From contig VYBN01000003.1 in assembly GCA_009844425.1 (NCBI GenBank), forward strand, positions 120,083-184,082: a stretch of 64,000 bases of DNA, read 5' to 3'. The translations under genes were made by a program, and so were the position numbers. How positions within the stretch are numbered: position 1 is the first letter of the stretch; the number at the start of each line of letters is the position of its first letter. Below the pieces are notes generated by a model that did no database searches, had not been told where the DNA came from, and saw only the letters and a program-made list of their open reading frames with translations. The stretch is from Gammaproteobacteria bacterium. GTDB taxonomy: Bacteria; Pseudomonadota; Gammaproteobacteria; Steroidobacterales; Foliamicaceae. Shown piece by piece: positions 41,477 to 51,798 of the stretch.

Positions 41477-41608
41477 AGCTCCCAAAGCCGGTGAACAGGC
41501 CCCTGTAACCGTAACGTCACAAATCTGTCACGTTGCTGACTTCGATGAACCGCAAACTGCGCCGTGTCCAAGTTCCATTCCTTCAGCGCCAATCGGGGAG
41601 ATTGCGCC

Positions 41609-44488
41609 ATGTCTCGATGCTCAACCTTTTTTCGCCCTGTAATTCTTGCAGGGTTGTTCTTCCTCGTGCCCGTTTCAGGCCTGCTGGCCGACGGTGCGGT
41701 CGAGGGTCGCGTCAGCGATCAGTCCGGCGAGGTTTACTTCGAGGGGGCGATCGTTTCGCTGCCGGAACTGAACGTGGAGCGCGTTACCGACTCCGCGGGC
41801 CGTTTCCGTTTTCAAAGCCTGCCGGCCGGCAACTACCAGCTCGAAGTCAGCTACGTGGGAGCGGAACCGGTTTCCGTCGGGGTGACGGTGCGGGATGACG
41901 CCACCGAGGAGGCCAACGTCAGGATCGGCTCCCAGGTCGGCCTGATGGAGAACATCATCGTCGTCGGGCAGGCGGCCGGCGCCTACGGCGCGATCAACCG
42001 CATGCGCTCCGCGGACAACCTGATCTCAGTCGTCACCAGCGATTCGATCGGGCAGTTCCCCGACGAAAACGTCAGCGAGGCCCTGCAGAGGATCAACGGC
42101 GTGTTCATCGAACGCGACCAGGGCGAGGGCCGCTTCGTGGGCGTGCGGGGCATCGACCCGCAGCTCAACGTGGCCAGTATCAACGGCCTGAACGTGCCGG
42201 CGCCGGAAAGCGACCGGCGCAACGTGGCGCTGGACGTGATCCCCTCCGACCTGGTGGAGAGCCTGGAGGTTACCAAGACGCTCACTCCCGACCAGGACGG
42301 CGACGCGATCGGCGGCACCATCAACATCAAGAGCCTGAGCGCCTTCGACCGCGAGGGCATGAGCTACCAGTTGAAGGGCCAGTCCTTCTACAACGACCTT
42401 CAGGGCAGCCGGGGCCACAAGTTCTCCGGTACCTTCACCAACGCCTTCGATCTGGCCGGCGGCGAACTGGGCCTGGCGATGAGCGTCTCCACCAACGAGC
42501 GGGAGTTCGGCACCGACAACCTGGAGTCCGACGGCGGCTGGGCGGAAGACGGCGGGGTGCGCTATCACGAAGAGATGGAGATGCGCAACTACGAGATCAC
42601 CCGCGAGCGCAACGGTTTTGCGATGAACCTGGATTTTCGCGCCAGCGACACTTCGAGCTACTACCTGCGCACGCTGTACAGCGACTTTTCCGACCTTGAG
42701 TTGCGCAACCGGATCGAGTTCAAGCTCGACAAGGGCGACCTGGCGTACGACGACGACAGCCTGACCTCCACCGACACGCGTTTGCAGCGCGAGTTGAAGG
42801 ACCGCTACGAGGAGCAGGAAATCCTCTCGGTGCTTGTCGGCGGCGAGAACCTGATCGGCGGCTGGACCGTGGAATACAGCGCGGGGTACTCGGAGGCCAG
42901 CGAAGCGGAGCCGGGCCGCGTCGATTCCCAGTTCGAGCTTCGCGGCGTGGAATTTGCGCGCTACGAGAACCTCGGCCGGGTTCCGTCGCTTTCCTATAGC
43001 GCGGACGGTGGAGTGGCAGCCAATTTCGAGTTGGACGAAATCGCCATCGAGGACAATTTCACGAACGACGAGGAAACCGCCTTGAAGTTCGATGTCACCC
43101 GCGACATGACTTTCGGCGGGTATCCCGGCTACATCCGCTTCGGCGCCAAGTACCGGGCGCGCGACAAGAACCGGGACGCGGGATTGCGGATCTTCGAGAA
43201 ATTCGACGATGCATTCGATTCCGTGCCCACGCTTGATCAGTTCGTGTCCGGTTCGGCCGACTACAAGCTGGGGGCTTATGGGCCTTACGTGGCTCCCGGG
43301 CTGCAGAGCAGCTTCGTCTGGGGCAACATCGGCGGATCGTCGGCCTGCCTGCTGGAGAGCTACGACGAAAACGCCTGTCCGTTCATCATGGACGTGGACG
43401 GGTCGCGGGTCGGTTCGGCGGCCGACTACGACATCGAGGAAAACGTAACCGCGCTCTACCTGATGCAGAGGATCGACCTGAACAATCTGCGTCTCGTGTA
43501 CGGAGTCCGCTACGAGGGCACCGACTTCACCGCCAGGGGCGCATACGTTCGCGAAGTGGACGTGGACGGCCAGGACGACGTGCAGATCTCCGAGTCCCGC
43601 TACGAGAGCGATTACAGCAGCATCCTTCCCAGCATCAATATGCGCTACAGGCTTTCCAAGAACCTGGTGCTGCGCGGGGCCTACACCCATTCCATCGCGC
43701 GGCCTTCGTTCGGCGACCTCAACCCCACCCCCTCCGCCATCGAAATCGAGCAGGATGACGACGCGATCGAGATGGCCGTGGAGGCCGGCAATCCGGAACT
43801 CAAGCCCTACAAGGCGCGCAACATGGACCTTGCACTGGAGTATTACCCCGGCAACATGGGCGTATTCAGCGCCGGCGCGTTCTACAAGCGCATAGACGAC
43901 TTCGTGTTCAGTGCCGACGTGAGTTCCGTCGCGGACCCGTCGGAATACGCGGGGAACATCGCCGTGACCGACCTTGAGGTATTCAAGCCGCTCAACGGCC
44001 AGTCGGCCAGCTTGTACGGGCTGGAGCTGGGATGGACCCGCCAGTTCACCGAGTTGCCCGGCGCTCTGAGCGGCCTGATCCTGATGGCCAACGCCACGTT
44101 TACCGACAGCGATGCCGACCTTGGCCTGGGCTCCAACGCCGGCCGCGCCAACGAGTCGAAACTGCCGTTGCAGGCCGACCTGGTCACCAATTTCGTCGTC
44201 GGTTACGAGAATTACGGCTGGAGCGTCAGGCTGTCCTCGGCGTTCATCGGCAATCGCATTACCGAAATCAACCTGGAGGACCAGAGCAACGACCTGTACG
44301 AAGACGGCCATCACCAGATCGACCTGACCGTCAAGTACGACGTGAACGAGCAGCTTCAGCTTTACTTCAACGCCATGAACCTGGGCGAGGAGCCCAACTA
44401 TCGCTATTACGGCCGTTCGCGCTACAACGGCCAATACGACGAAATCGGACGCTCGTACGTGTTCGGCATCTCCTACCGCAGCTTCTAG
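41609..44488 (+). CDS. TonB-dependent outer-membrane receptor with carboxypeptidase-regulatory-like domain
   Basis: About 959 residues. Signal peptide (residues 1-27, CSTFFRPVILAGLFFLVP...LLADG), then a carboxypeptidase-regulatory-like beta domain (VEGRVSDQSGEVYFEGAIVS, to about residue 100). The plug includes IGQFPDENVSEALQRINGVF and VGVRGIDPQLNVASINGLN, and the barrel ends YRSF. The neighbouring phytase and PafA-like phosphatase suggest it imports phosphorylated or phosphate-rich compounds such as inositol phosphates. This is inference from context. ATG at 41609 suits the signal peptide. Confidence 0.9.
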   Translation: MSRCSTFFRPVILAGLFFLVPVSGLLADGAVEGRVSDQSGEVYFEGAIVSLPELNVERVTDSAGRFRFQSLPAGNYQLEVSYVGAEPVSVGVTVRDDATEEANVRIGSQVGLMENIIVVGQAAGAYGAINRMRSADNLISVVTSDSIGQFPDENVSEALQRINGVFIERDQGEGRFVGVRGIDPQLNVASINGLNVPAPESDRRNVALDVIPSDLVESLEVTKTLTPDQDGDAIGGTINIKSLSAFDREGMSYQLKGQSFYNDLQGSRGHKFSGTFTNAFDLAGGELGLAMSVSTNEREFGTDNLESDGGWAEDGGVRYHEEMEMRNYEITRERNGFAMNLDFRASDTSSYYLRTLYSDFSDLELRNRIEFKLDKGDLAYDDDSLTSTDTRLQRELKDRYEEQEILSVLVGGENLIGGWTVEYSAGYSEASEAEPGRVDSQFELRGVEFARYENLGRVPSLSYSADGGVAANFELDEIAIEDNFTNDEETALKFDVTRDMTFGGYPGYIRFGAKYRARDKNRDAGLRIFEKFDDAFDSVPTLDQFVSGSADYKLGAYGPYVAPGLQSSFVWGNIGGSSACLLESYDENACPFIMDVDGSRVGSAADYDIEENVTALYLMQRIDLNNLRLVYGVRYEGTDFTARGAYVREVDVDGQDDVQISESRYESDYSSILPSINMRYRLSKNLVLRGAYTHSIARPSFGDLNPTPSAIEIEQDDDAIEMAVEAGNPELKPYKARNMDLALEYYPGNMGVFSAGAFYKRIDDFVFSADVSSVADPSEYAGNIAVTDLEVFKPLNGQSASLYGLELGWTRQFTELPGALSGLILMANATFTDSDADLGLGSNAGRANESKLPLQADLVTNFVVGYENYGWSVRLSSAFIGNRITEINLEDQSNDLYEDGHHQIDLTVKYDVNEQLQLYFNAMNLGEEPNYRYYGRSRYNGQYDEIGRSYVFGISYRSF

Positions 44489-44500
44489 TGTGCTGTCCCG

Positions 44501-44633
44501 CCTGTTCCCGTCCCCTCCTTCCGGGAGACGCATGACTGCTTGCAGCTTGACCCGCAAGGGCAAGCATCCATCCATGGAGCTTGCTCCGGCATCCCTGCCT
44601 CCAATACTCCCGGAAGGAGGGGACGGGAACAGG
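44501..44633. repeat. interspersed hairpin element, family A copy 4
   Basis: Arms 44501-44525 and 44609-44633 form a perfect 25-bp inverted repeat (cctgttcccgtcccctcct...). The centre includes an extra tgcttgcagcttgacccgcaagggcaagca sub-hairpin and the shared catccatccatggagcttgctcc segment. It lies between the receptor stop and the phytase, overlapping the open frame upstream of the phytase signal sequence. Confidence 0.82.
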
Positions 44634-45716
44634 CTACGGCATCGTGGGTGTTGCGCGGCGGGATTGGCCGCGATCCTGGCCGGCGGATTGACGGGCGGAT
44701 GCTCGGAGGGTCCGGCGGTAGTGGCACGCACCGATCTTCCCGCCGTTTATGCCGTTGTTGAGACGGAACCGGTGCGCGGCGGGGGCGACGCCGCCGACGA
44801 TCCGGCAATCTGGATACATCCGGCCGACGCTTCGCTGAGCCGGGTTCTGGGGACCGACAAGCGTCGCGGCCTGTCGGTCTACGACCTGTCCGGGCGGGAA
44901 GTGCAGTTCCTGCCGCGCGGGCGCGTGAACAACGTGGACTTGCGCCAGGGCGTGGCGATGGCCGGCGGTCCGGCGACGCTGGCGGTGGCCACCAACCGCA
45001 CCGAACGCGCGATGGACGTTTTCACTGTTTCCGCGGAAGGGCAGGTGGAACTGGCGTTGGCGCAGGCGCTTGAGATCGGGGATCCGTACGGCATCTGCAT
45101 GCACCTGGATGCCGCCGGCATCGCCTACGCCTACGTGAACGGCAGCGACGGAGAATACGAGATCTGGCGTCTGAACGAAGGGGGCGAGCTGAAGCCGGAA
45201 CGCATCGACCGGTTCTCGCTGCCCACCAAGCCCGAGGGCTGCGTCGTCGACGACCGCACGGGTATCGCCTACATCGGCGAGGAAGAGCATGGCATCTGGA
45301 AAATGCCGGCGGGCGCCGGGGGATCCGGCGAGAAAACGCTTCTTGACTCGGTGGATTCGGATCGCCTGGCGGCGGACGTGGAGGGGCTGGACATCTATCG
45401 AACCGCCGATGGCGGAGCGATTCTGGTCGCTTCCAGCCAGGGCGACTACACGTTTGCCTTCTACGATCTCAATGACGGCGACCGCTATATCGGCTCCGTG
45501 CGCGTGGCCGACGATCCGGCCTCCGGAATCGATGGCGCCGAGGAAACCGACGGCCTGGCGGTCACCGCCGTCAACCTGGGGCCGGGATTCGAGCAGGGCG
45601 TGCTGGTGGTGCAGGACGGGTTCAACCGCCAACCGGAAGAGAAACAGAACTTCAAGCTCGTCCCCTGGAGCGCCGTCGCCAAGGTACTCAACCTGCCCGC
45701 GCCCGCGGAAAAATAA
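44634..45716 (+). CDS. beta-propeller phytase (3-phytase) lipoprotein, start uncertain
   Basis: About 360 residues. It begins with a lipobox (LAAILAGGLTGGC) and has the beta-propeller phytase pattern DDPAIWIHPADASLSRVLGT, then GLSVYDLSG, KPEGCVVDDRTGIAYIGEEE, DVEGLDIYR, EETDGLAV and GVLVVQDGFNRQP. It would release phosphate from inositol phosphates at the cell surface using calcium. The frame is open upstream through hairpin copy 4 to 44490, so the start is hidden. A TTG or GTG near 44640-44680 is likely. Placed beside a TonB receptor and a phosphatase. Confidence 0.85.
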   Translation, partial: LRHRGCCAAGLAAILAGGLTGGCSEGPAVVARTDLPAVYAVVETEPVRGGGDAADDPAIWIHPADASLSRVLGTDKRRGLSVYDLSGREVQFLPRGRVNNVDLRQGVAMAGGPATLAVATNRTERAMDVFTVSAEGQVELALAQALEIGDPYGICMHLDAAGIAYAYVNGSDGEYEIWRLNEGGELKPERIDRFSLPTKPEGCVVDDRTGIAYIGEEEHGIWKMPAGAGGSGEKTLLDSVDSDRLAADVEGLDIYRTADGGAILVASSQGDYTFAFYDLNDGDRYIGSVRVADDPASGIDGAEETDGLAVTAVNLGPGFEQGVLVVQDGFNRQPEEKQNFKLVPWSAVAKVLNLPAPAEK

Positions 45717-45822
45717 CAGCCGTAGGCGCCTGCCTAAAGGGTATCCAGGACTGACGGCCAAGGAGCGCCAACCATGTGATATATTCCCCATCTCAGTTTA
45801 GTGATGAGTAGGAAGGTGAATT

Positions 45823-46263
45823 ATGAAAGCAATGAAGTATTGGTTGATATTCCCCATTGTTGTAGGTTCTTTGGTGCTTGGCGGATGCAAAGGGAAATGG
45901 AGTTTTGAATGCGGAGTTGGCGATAGCGGACCGTGGTGCAAAGGGGGCGTTGAGGGATCCTTCGTAGTTGATACCGGCGGCGAGACGCTTAGCGAAGTGA
46001 AGGCAAGAAATCATGCTATAGCTGAAATAACCAAGGCTATATCACAGTACGGAAGTCCTTACGTAACCGAAACTCCCGATTGGGATACGCTGAATGTATC
46101 CGTTCAAAACGGAAATACAGTCAAATATTCTTTGGGCGCCGACGCAAGCGGGCCCAAATCGGCATTGGATAGCAGCTTTTCCCTGGCCTCTTCGTGGTTT
46201 GATATTGATGTCAATTGGCTTGCTGATCCGGACGATGTCGATAACCCTACGGCGGAGCAATGA
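45823..46263 (+). CDS. lipoprotein of unknown function (146 aa)
   Basis: ATG after GGAAGG; lipoprotein signal (YWLIFPIVVGSLVLGGCKG). The mature part has two cysteine-containing stretches (FECGVGDSGPWCKGG) and a VEGSFVVDTGG segment, then a beta-rich end. It is AT-richer than its surroundings. The next lipoprotein gene starts one base after its stop. No family recognised. Confidence 0.65.
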   Translation: MKAMKYWLIFPIVVGSLVLGGCKGKWSFECGVGDSGPWCKGGVEGSFVVDTGGETLSEVKARNHAIAEITKAISQYGSPYVTETPDWDTLNVSVQNGNTVKYSLGADASGPKSALDSSFSLASSWFDIDVNWLADPDDVDNPTAEQ

Positions 46264-46264
46264 A

Positions 46265-46582
46265 ATGATCGGTGTCTTACGTGCATCTGTTGTGGGTCTC
46301 GCGCTGGCGCTTGCTCTGACAGGCTGCGCATCCGGTACGAGGCTGGTATTAGGTGACGGTGGAAGAGTTCTCGTGGAGGGAACCAACCGCGATTCACCAC
46401 TCTACAGGGCGATGCTGGACGTGTACCAAGCTTGTGGTGGAGTCTCGGGCGAGAAGATGACATACGTTAATTGGCGCGCTGATCCTGTCTTGCCTGTCTG
46501 GACAGAAGAGAGGGGATGGCACTTCAAGGACGTTGAGTGCATTTCGCCGGAGGAGTCGGACACCTTGGAATTCCACCCGTAA
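46265..46582 (+). CDS. second small lipoprotein (105 aa)
   Basis: ATG at 46265, one base after the previous stop. Lipoprotein signal (ASVVGLALALALTGCAS), then RLVLGDGGRVLVEGTNRDSP and two cysteines (YQACGG, VECIS). Unrecognised. Cotranscribed with the preceding lipoprotein and likely a partner at the inner or outer membrane. Confidence 0.6.
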   Translation: MIGVLRASVVGLALALALTGCASGTRLVLGDGGRVLVEGTNRDSPLYRAMLDVYQACGGVSGEKMTYVNWRADPVLPVWTEERGWHFKDVECISPEESDTLEFHP

Positions 46583-46745
46583 AGGGCGCTGTAGCGATTG
46601 CCAGTTGCTTGAGTGGCATCTGCGCGGCTGGCGCCGAATAGCCCGCCATGGCTTTGGGCTCTCGGTTTAATCGGTAAGCGATACCGGCCTGGGCCGGCCG
46701 GCGGAGGCTCGTACAATTCGGCCTTCGCTGCCGGAACACGAACTT

Positions 46746-47837
46746 ATGTCGGACCTCGAAAGCTTAAGAAAACAGCTTGGCGCCATCGACCGGGACATTA
46801 TCGGTTTGCTGGCGCGGCGCCAGGAGCTTTCCGCCCAGGTCGGACGCTACAAGCACGATACCGGCCTGCCCACCCGCGATTTCGCTCAGGAAGTGCGGGT
46901 GATAGGCCGGGCGCGCGAGCAGGCAGAAAGCGCCGGCCTGCCCGGGGACCTCGCGGAGAACATTGTTCGCCTGCTGATCAACGCGTCGCTGTCGCGGCAG
47001 GAGCGCGTGCGGCTTCAGGCCTGCGGCCGCGGCGAAGGTCACAAGGCGCTGGTGGTGGGAGGCGGCGGCAAAATGGGGCGCTGGTTCTGCGAGTTCCTCA
47101 GCTCACAAGGCTACGCGGTAGCCGTGGCCGACCCCGGCGAAACGCCGCGCAAGCTGCCCCACGTCAGTCAGTGGCAGAAGGCCGCCGGCGAATTCGAACT
47201 GACCGTCATCGCAGCGCCGATCGCGGCAAGCGCCGGCATTCTCGCGGAAATGGAGCAAGCCCGCCATCCGGGATTGATTTTCGATATTGCCTCGATCAAG
47301 GACCCCGTCAAGGACGTCTTGCGACGCATGGCGGCGGCCGGAATGCAAGTAGCCTCCATTCACCCGATGTTCGGCCCCGATACCGATCTCCTGTCCGGCT
47401 GCCATATCCTGCTCATGGATGTGGGCGTGCCGGACGCTGCGGCGGCCGCCGCCGATGTATTCGCGGGGACCATGGTGGAAATTCTGCGCGTGCCGGTAGA
47501 TGAGCATGACCGGCTGATCGCCTGGGTTCTGGGCGTGTCCCACGCCATCAACCTGGCGTTCATCAACGCGCTGGAGGAAAGCGGCCAGCAGGCGCCAACG
47601 CTGGCGCGCATGTCGAGCACCACCTTCGACGCCCAACTCGCCGTGGCTCGCGCAGTGGCGGCGGAAAACCCGCATCTTTATTTTGAAATCCAGCGGTTGA
47701 ACCCGCACGGCGCGGAGGTGTTGAACGACCTTATGAGCACGGTCGAGAAACTCTCCGGTGTCGTGCGTGACGGCAACGAGGCGGAATTCGTGCGCATGAT
47801 GGAAAGCGGCCGCCGCTACCTTGCAGACCGCAAGTAG
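46746..47837 (+). CDS. tyrA: chorismate mutase/prephenate dehydrogenase TyrA
   Basis: 363-residue fusion enzyme for tyrosine synthesis. An N-terminal AroQ chorismate mutase domain (about residues 1-90: LRKQLGAIDRDIIGLLARR with Arg and Lys active-site residues) is joined to a dehydrogenase with the NAD motif ALVVGGGGKMGRWFCEFL and a catalytic His region (IHPMFGPDT). The gene starts 163 bases after the second lipoprotein. Its stop lies six bases before the next gene. The domain order is the gammaproteobacterial type. Confidence 0.94.
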   Translation: MSDLESLRKQLGAIDRDIIGLLARRQELSAQVGRYKHDTGLPTRDFAQEVRVIGRAREQAESAGLPGDLAENIVRLLINASLSRQERVRLQACGRGEGHKALVVGGGGKMGRWFCEFLSSQGYAVAVADPGETPRKLPHVSQWQKAAGEFELTVIAAPIAASAGILAEMEQARHPGLIFDIASIKDPVKDVLRRMAAAGMQVASIHPMFGPDTDLLSGCHILLMDVGVPDAAAAAADVFAGTMVEILRVPVDEHDRLIAWVLGVSHAINLAFINALEESGQQAPTLARMSSTTFDAQLAVARAVAAENPHLYFEIQRLNPHGAEVLNDLMSTVEKLSGVVRDGNEAEFVRMMESGRRYLADRK

Positions 47838-47843
47838 CACCCC

Positions 47844-48818
47844 ATGCCGTCCAGGCCGAGGATATTGCTGAGCAGGCGTTGGCCGGAGCAGGTGGAAGCC
47901 CTGCTGGAAGAGGGCTACGAGGTGGCGCGCAACGTGCCGGACCGGCCGATGAGCGCGGCCGATATGCGTGAGGCCTTGCGGACGGTCGACGCTTTTTGTC
48001 CCACGGTGACCGACCGGGTAGATGCGGGGGTGCTGGGCGCGTCGTCGCGCAAGGCACGAATCATCGCCAACTACGGCGTTGGGTTCGAACATATCGATCT
48101 GGCCGCCGCGCGGCGCGCGGGCATCGTGGTGACCAACACGCCGGACGTTCTGACCGACTGCACGGCCGATTTGGCGCTGGCGCTGATCCTGAGCACGGCC
48201 CGGGGTGTCGTGCGGGGAGACCGCCTGGTGCGGGCAGGGGACTGGGCTGGCTGGTCGCCAGCGTCCATCTACGGAAATCGAGTGAGCGGCAAGGCTCTGG
48301 GGCTGGTAGGCTTTGGCCGTATCGCAAGGGCGGTGGCCCGGCGCGCCGTACACGGCTTCAGCATGCGGGTGCTCGTTTACACGCCCCGTCCGCCCGGCGA
48401 TGAACAGGCGCGTTCGCTGGGCGTGGAGATTTGCGCCAGTCTGGATGAACTGCTTGCTCGAAGTGTTGTGGTTTCACTGCATTGCCCGGTTACGCCCGAG
48501 ACCGCTGGCATTATCGGCCGGGCGCAACTGGCTCGCATGCGCCGCGGCGCCATTCTTATCAATACCGCGCGAGGCGCGCTCGTGGACGAGAACGCGCTGA
48601 CCGAGGCGCTGCTTTCCGGGCGGCTTGCCGGTGCCGGCCTCGACGTGTATGCACATGAACCCGAAGTCCCCGAAGCGCTCAGGCAAATGGACCAAGTGGT
48701 GCTGCTTCCGCATCTGGGCAGCGCCACCGTTGAAACTCGCGAAGCCATGGGAATGCGGGTCAAGAAAAACCTGGACCGTTTCTTTGCCGGCCGGGAGCCG
48801 CCCGACCGCGTGGCCTGA
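47844..48818 (+). CDS. D-2-hydroxyacid dehydrogenase (glyoxylate/hydroxypyruvate reductase-like)
   Basis: 324 residues. The NAD-binding motif is GLVGFGRIARAVARRA and the catalytic residues are visible in NTARGALVDENAL (Arg), AHEPEVPEAL (Glu) and LPHLGSATVET (His). The N-terminal substrate domain begins RPRILLSRRWPEQVEALLEE. Reduces glyoxylate or related 2-oxoacids with NAD(P)H. It follows tyrA closely and may be read from the same transcript. Confidence 0.87.
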   Translation: MPSRPRILLSRRWPEQVEALLEEGYEVARNVPDRPMSAADMREALRTVDAFCPTVTDRVDAGVLGASSRKARIIANYGVGFEHIDLAAARRAGIVVTNTPDVLTDCTADLALALILSTARGVVRGDRLVRAGDWAGWSPASIYGNRVSGKALGLVGFGRIARAVARRAVHGFSMRVLVYTPRPPGDEQARSLGVEICASLDELLARSVVVSLHCPVTPETAGIIGRAQLARMRRGAILINTARGALVDENALTEALLSGRLAGAGLDVYAHEPEVPEALRQMDQVVLLPHLGSATVETREAMGMRVKKNLDRFFAGREPPDRVA

Positions 48819-48896
48819 TCCTGGGACGGCCGCGGAAAGAATCACGGCGCGCCAGCTTTAGCTCACCTTACAATTCCTTTTAATCGCAAGTTTTAG

Positions 48897-50018
<1,122 letters not shown>

Positions 50019-50053
50019 CCTGCGTAGGGGTTCGTGCCTTCCCGAGCAGTGAG

Positions 50054-50162
50054 CCGCTTCCTCTATCCTGCTGCTCGCGGGAGCGTTGGAGGCAGGATGC
50101 CGGAATCGAGCCCCATGGATGGGTTCATGCGTCTTCAGCGAGCAGCAGGACAGAGGGAGCGG
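50054..50162. repeat. interspersed hairpin element, family A copy 5
   Basis: Arms 50054-50078 and 50138-50162 (ccgcttcctctatcctgctgctc and complement) pair over 25 bp with two mismatches. The centre has catggatgggttcatgcg and ggaggcaggatgccgga. It lies between frmA and fghA, so it may uncouple or stabilise parts of the mRNA. Confidence 0.78.
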
Positions 50163-50188
50163 CGGGCTATGCGGGTTAGGCTGGCGTT

Positions 50189-51049
50189 ATGAGAATCGTG
50201 GCGGAAAGCCGGTGCCACGAAGGCCGGCAGCTTACGGTCGAACATCCGTCGGACGCCTGCGGCTGTCCGATGCGTTTCGCTCTGTTCCTGCCGCCGGGTC
50301 TGGCGGAAGGCGGCAAGGCGCCGGCGCTTTATTTCCTTTCCGGCCTGACCTGCACCGAGGAGAACTTCACCGTCAAGGCCGGCGCCCAGCGGTTCGCCGC
50401 CGAAGCCGGCCTGGCGCTGGTCGCGCCCGACACCAGCCCCCGAAACACGGGCATTCCCGGCGAGGACGACGAGGACTTCCTGGGCTCCGGCGCCGGCTTC
50501 TACGTCGATGCGACCCAGGCGCCCTGGTCGGCGCACTACCGGATGCATGACTACGTCAGCCGGGAGCTGCCGCAGTTCGTCGAGTCTTCCTTTCCGATCG
50601 ACACCGACCGGCGCGGAATCTGCGGACATTCGATGGGCGGGCACGGCGCGCTGGTGATCGCCCTGCGCAATCCGGGCCGCTACCTGTCGGTCTCCGCCCT
50701 GGCGCCGATATCCAATCCCTCGTCTTCGCCCTGGGGGCGTGCGGCCTTCTCCGCCTACTTGGGAGACGAAGCCTCCGCCTGGCGGGAATACGACGCCAGC
50801 GCACTGGTGCGCAAGGCGCCGCTGGACCTGGAGATCCGCATTGATCTCGGCAGCGCCGACCCGTTTCGCGAAGAGGAACTGATGATTGAACAGTTCCTTG
50901 CGGCCTGCCGCGAGTCCGGCCAGCGCGTGAGTTTCCACCTGCGCGGCGGCTACGATCACGGCTACTTCTTCGTCGCCAGCTTCATCGAGGGCCACATCCG
51001 CCATCATGCCGCCGCACTGCGGACCGGTGACGCCAGTGCCGGTGCCTGA
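50189..51049 (+). CDS. fghA: S-formylglutathione hydrolase
   Basis: 286-residue alpha/beta hydrolase that completes glutathione-dependent formaldehyde oxidation by releasing formate. Family blocks: FALFLPPGLAEGGKAPALYF, SGLTCTEENFTVKAG, the nucleophile elbow CGHSMGGHGALVIAL and a C-terminal GYDHGYFFVASFIE with the catalytic His. The Asp is in DLGSADPFREE. Encoded directly after frmA, as in most proteobacteria. Confidence 0.95.
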   Translation: MRIVAESRCHEGRQLTVEHPSDACGCPMRFALFLPPGLAEGGKAPALYFLSGLTCTEENFTVKAGAQRFAAEAGLALVAPDTSPRNTGIPGEDDEDFLGSGAGFYVDATQAPWSAHYRMHDYVSRELPQFVESSFPIDTDRRGICGHSMGGHGALVIALRNPGRYLSVSALAPISNPSSSPWGRAAFSAYLGDEASAWREYDASALVRKAPLDLEIRIDLGSADPFREEELMIEQFLAACRESGQRVSFHLRGGYDHGYFFVASFIEGHIRHHAAALRTGDASAGA

Positions 51050-51713
51050 CCTGAGCGGGGCGCCGCCGGCCGATCCCCTGCCCATCCTCCGGGAGTGGCT
51101 GGACGCCGCCACCGGGCTGACCGACCGCCCCAATCCGCATTCGCTGGTCCTGTCCACCACCGGTGCCGAGGGACGGCCGGACGCGCGGGTAGTACTTCTC
51201 AAGCACTTCGACGACCGGACCGGTTATCTGGTTTTCTACACCAACTACGAGTCGGCAAAGGGCCGGCAACTCGCGGCCCGTGCCGAAGCCTGCGCCATTT
51301 TTCATTGGGACCGGCTGGGACTGCAGGCGCGCATTCGTGGTCCGGTCGTAACGTCGCCTGAAGAGGAGAGCGATGCGTATTTCGCTACTCGGGGCTGGCA
51401 GAGTCAGCTTGCCGCCTGGTCCAGCGACCAAAGCCGCTCCGTTCCCTCCCGCGCGGAACTCAACGCGCGCATGAATGAAACGGCGGCGCGCTTCGGCGGC
51501 GCTCGGGGCGATTGGCGCGCCGCGCCGCCGCCCGGCGCCATTACCCGGCCCCCGTTCTGGGGAGGCTACCGCTTGTTCGCGCGCACCGTGGAACTATGGA
51601 TGCAAGGCCAGGCGCGCCTCCACGACCGCATCCTGTGGTCGCGCGATCTCGAAGCCGACGGCAAGGGCGAATTTCACGGCGGGGTTTGGAGTGCCCAACG
51701 CCTGCAACCCTGA
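51006..51713 (+). CDS. pdxH: pyridoxamine 5'-phosphate oxidase
   Basis: FMN-dependent enzyme making pyridoxal 5'-phosphate, about 228-235 residues. It has RPDARVVLLKHFDDRTGYLV, NYESAKGRQLAARAEACAIF and the C-terminal signature RLHDRILWSRDLE with the final QRLQP. GTG at 51027 is an alternative start. The frame overlaps fghA by 44 bases in the long form and by 23 in the short form. Confidence 0.92.
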   Translation: MPPHCGPVTPVPVPDLSGAPPADPLPILREWLDAATGLTDRPNPHSLVLSTTGAEGRPDARVVLLKHFDDRTGYLVFYTNYESAKGRQLAARAEACAIFHWDRLGLQARIRGPVVTSPEEESDAYFATRGWQSQLAAWSSDQSRSVPSRAELNARMNETAARFGGARGDWRAAPPPGAITRPPFWGGYRLFARTVELWMQGQARLHDRILWSRDLEADGKGEFHGGVWSAQRLQP

Positions 51714-51741
51714 CATCTATCCTCCGAAGGATTTTATTAAG

Positions 51742-51780
51742 ATTAACGGCGTTAACGACCTTTCTGTTAACGCCGTTAAT
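51742..51780. promoter_or_regulatory. perfect 15-bp inverted repeat upstream of the AAA+ gene
   Basis: attaacggcgttaac and its exact complement gttaacgccgttaat, separated by nine bases (gacctttct), end 18 bases before the AAA+ gene ATG. Each arm is itself nearly palindromic (gttaac). This looks like a dimeric operator or ATPase binding site in an otherwise AT-richer leader. It also sits just after pdxH and could work as a terminator stem. Confidence 0.7.
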
Positions 51781-51798
51781 TTATGTTAGATTGCGGTC

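Noticed and set aside
42026..44731. Very long open frame on the minus strand opposite the TonB receptor
   Set aside because: It has no start context or family motifs and mirrors the coding strand of a clear TonB receptor; high GC third positions create such antisense frames.
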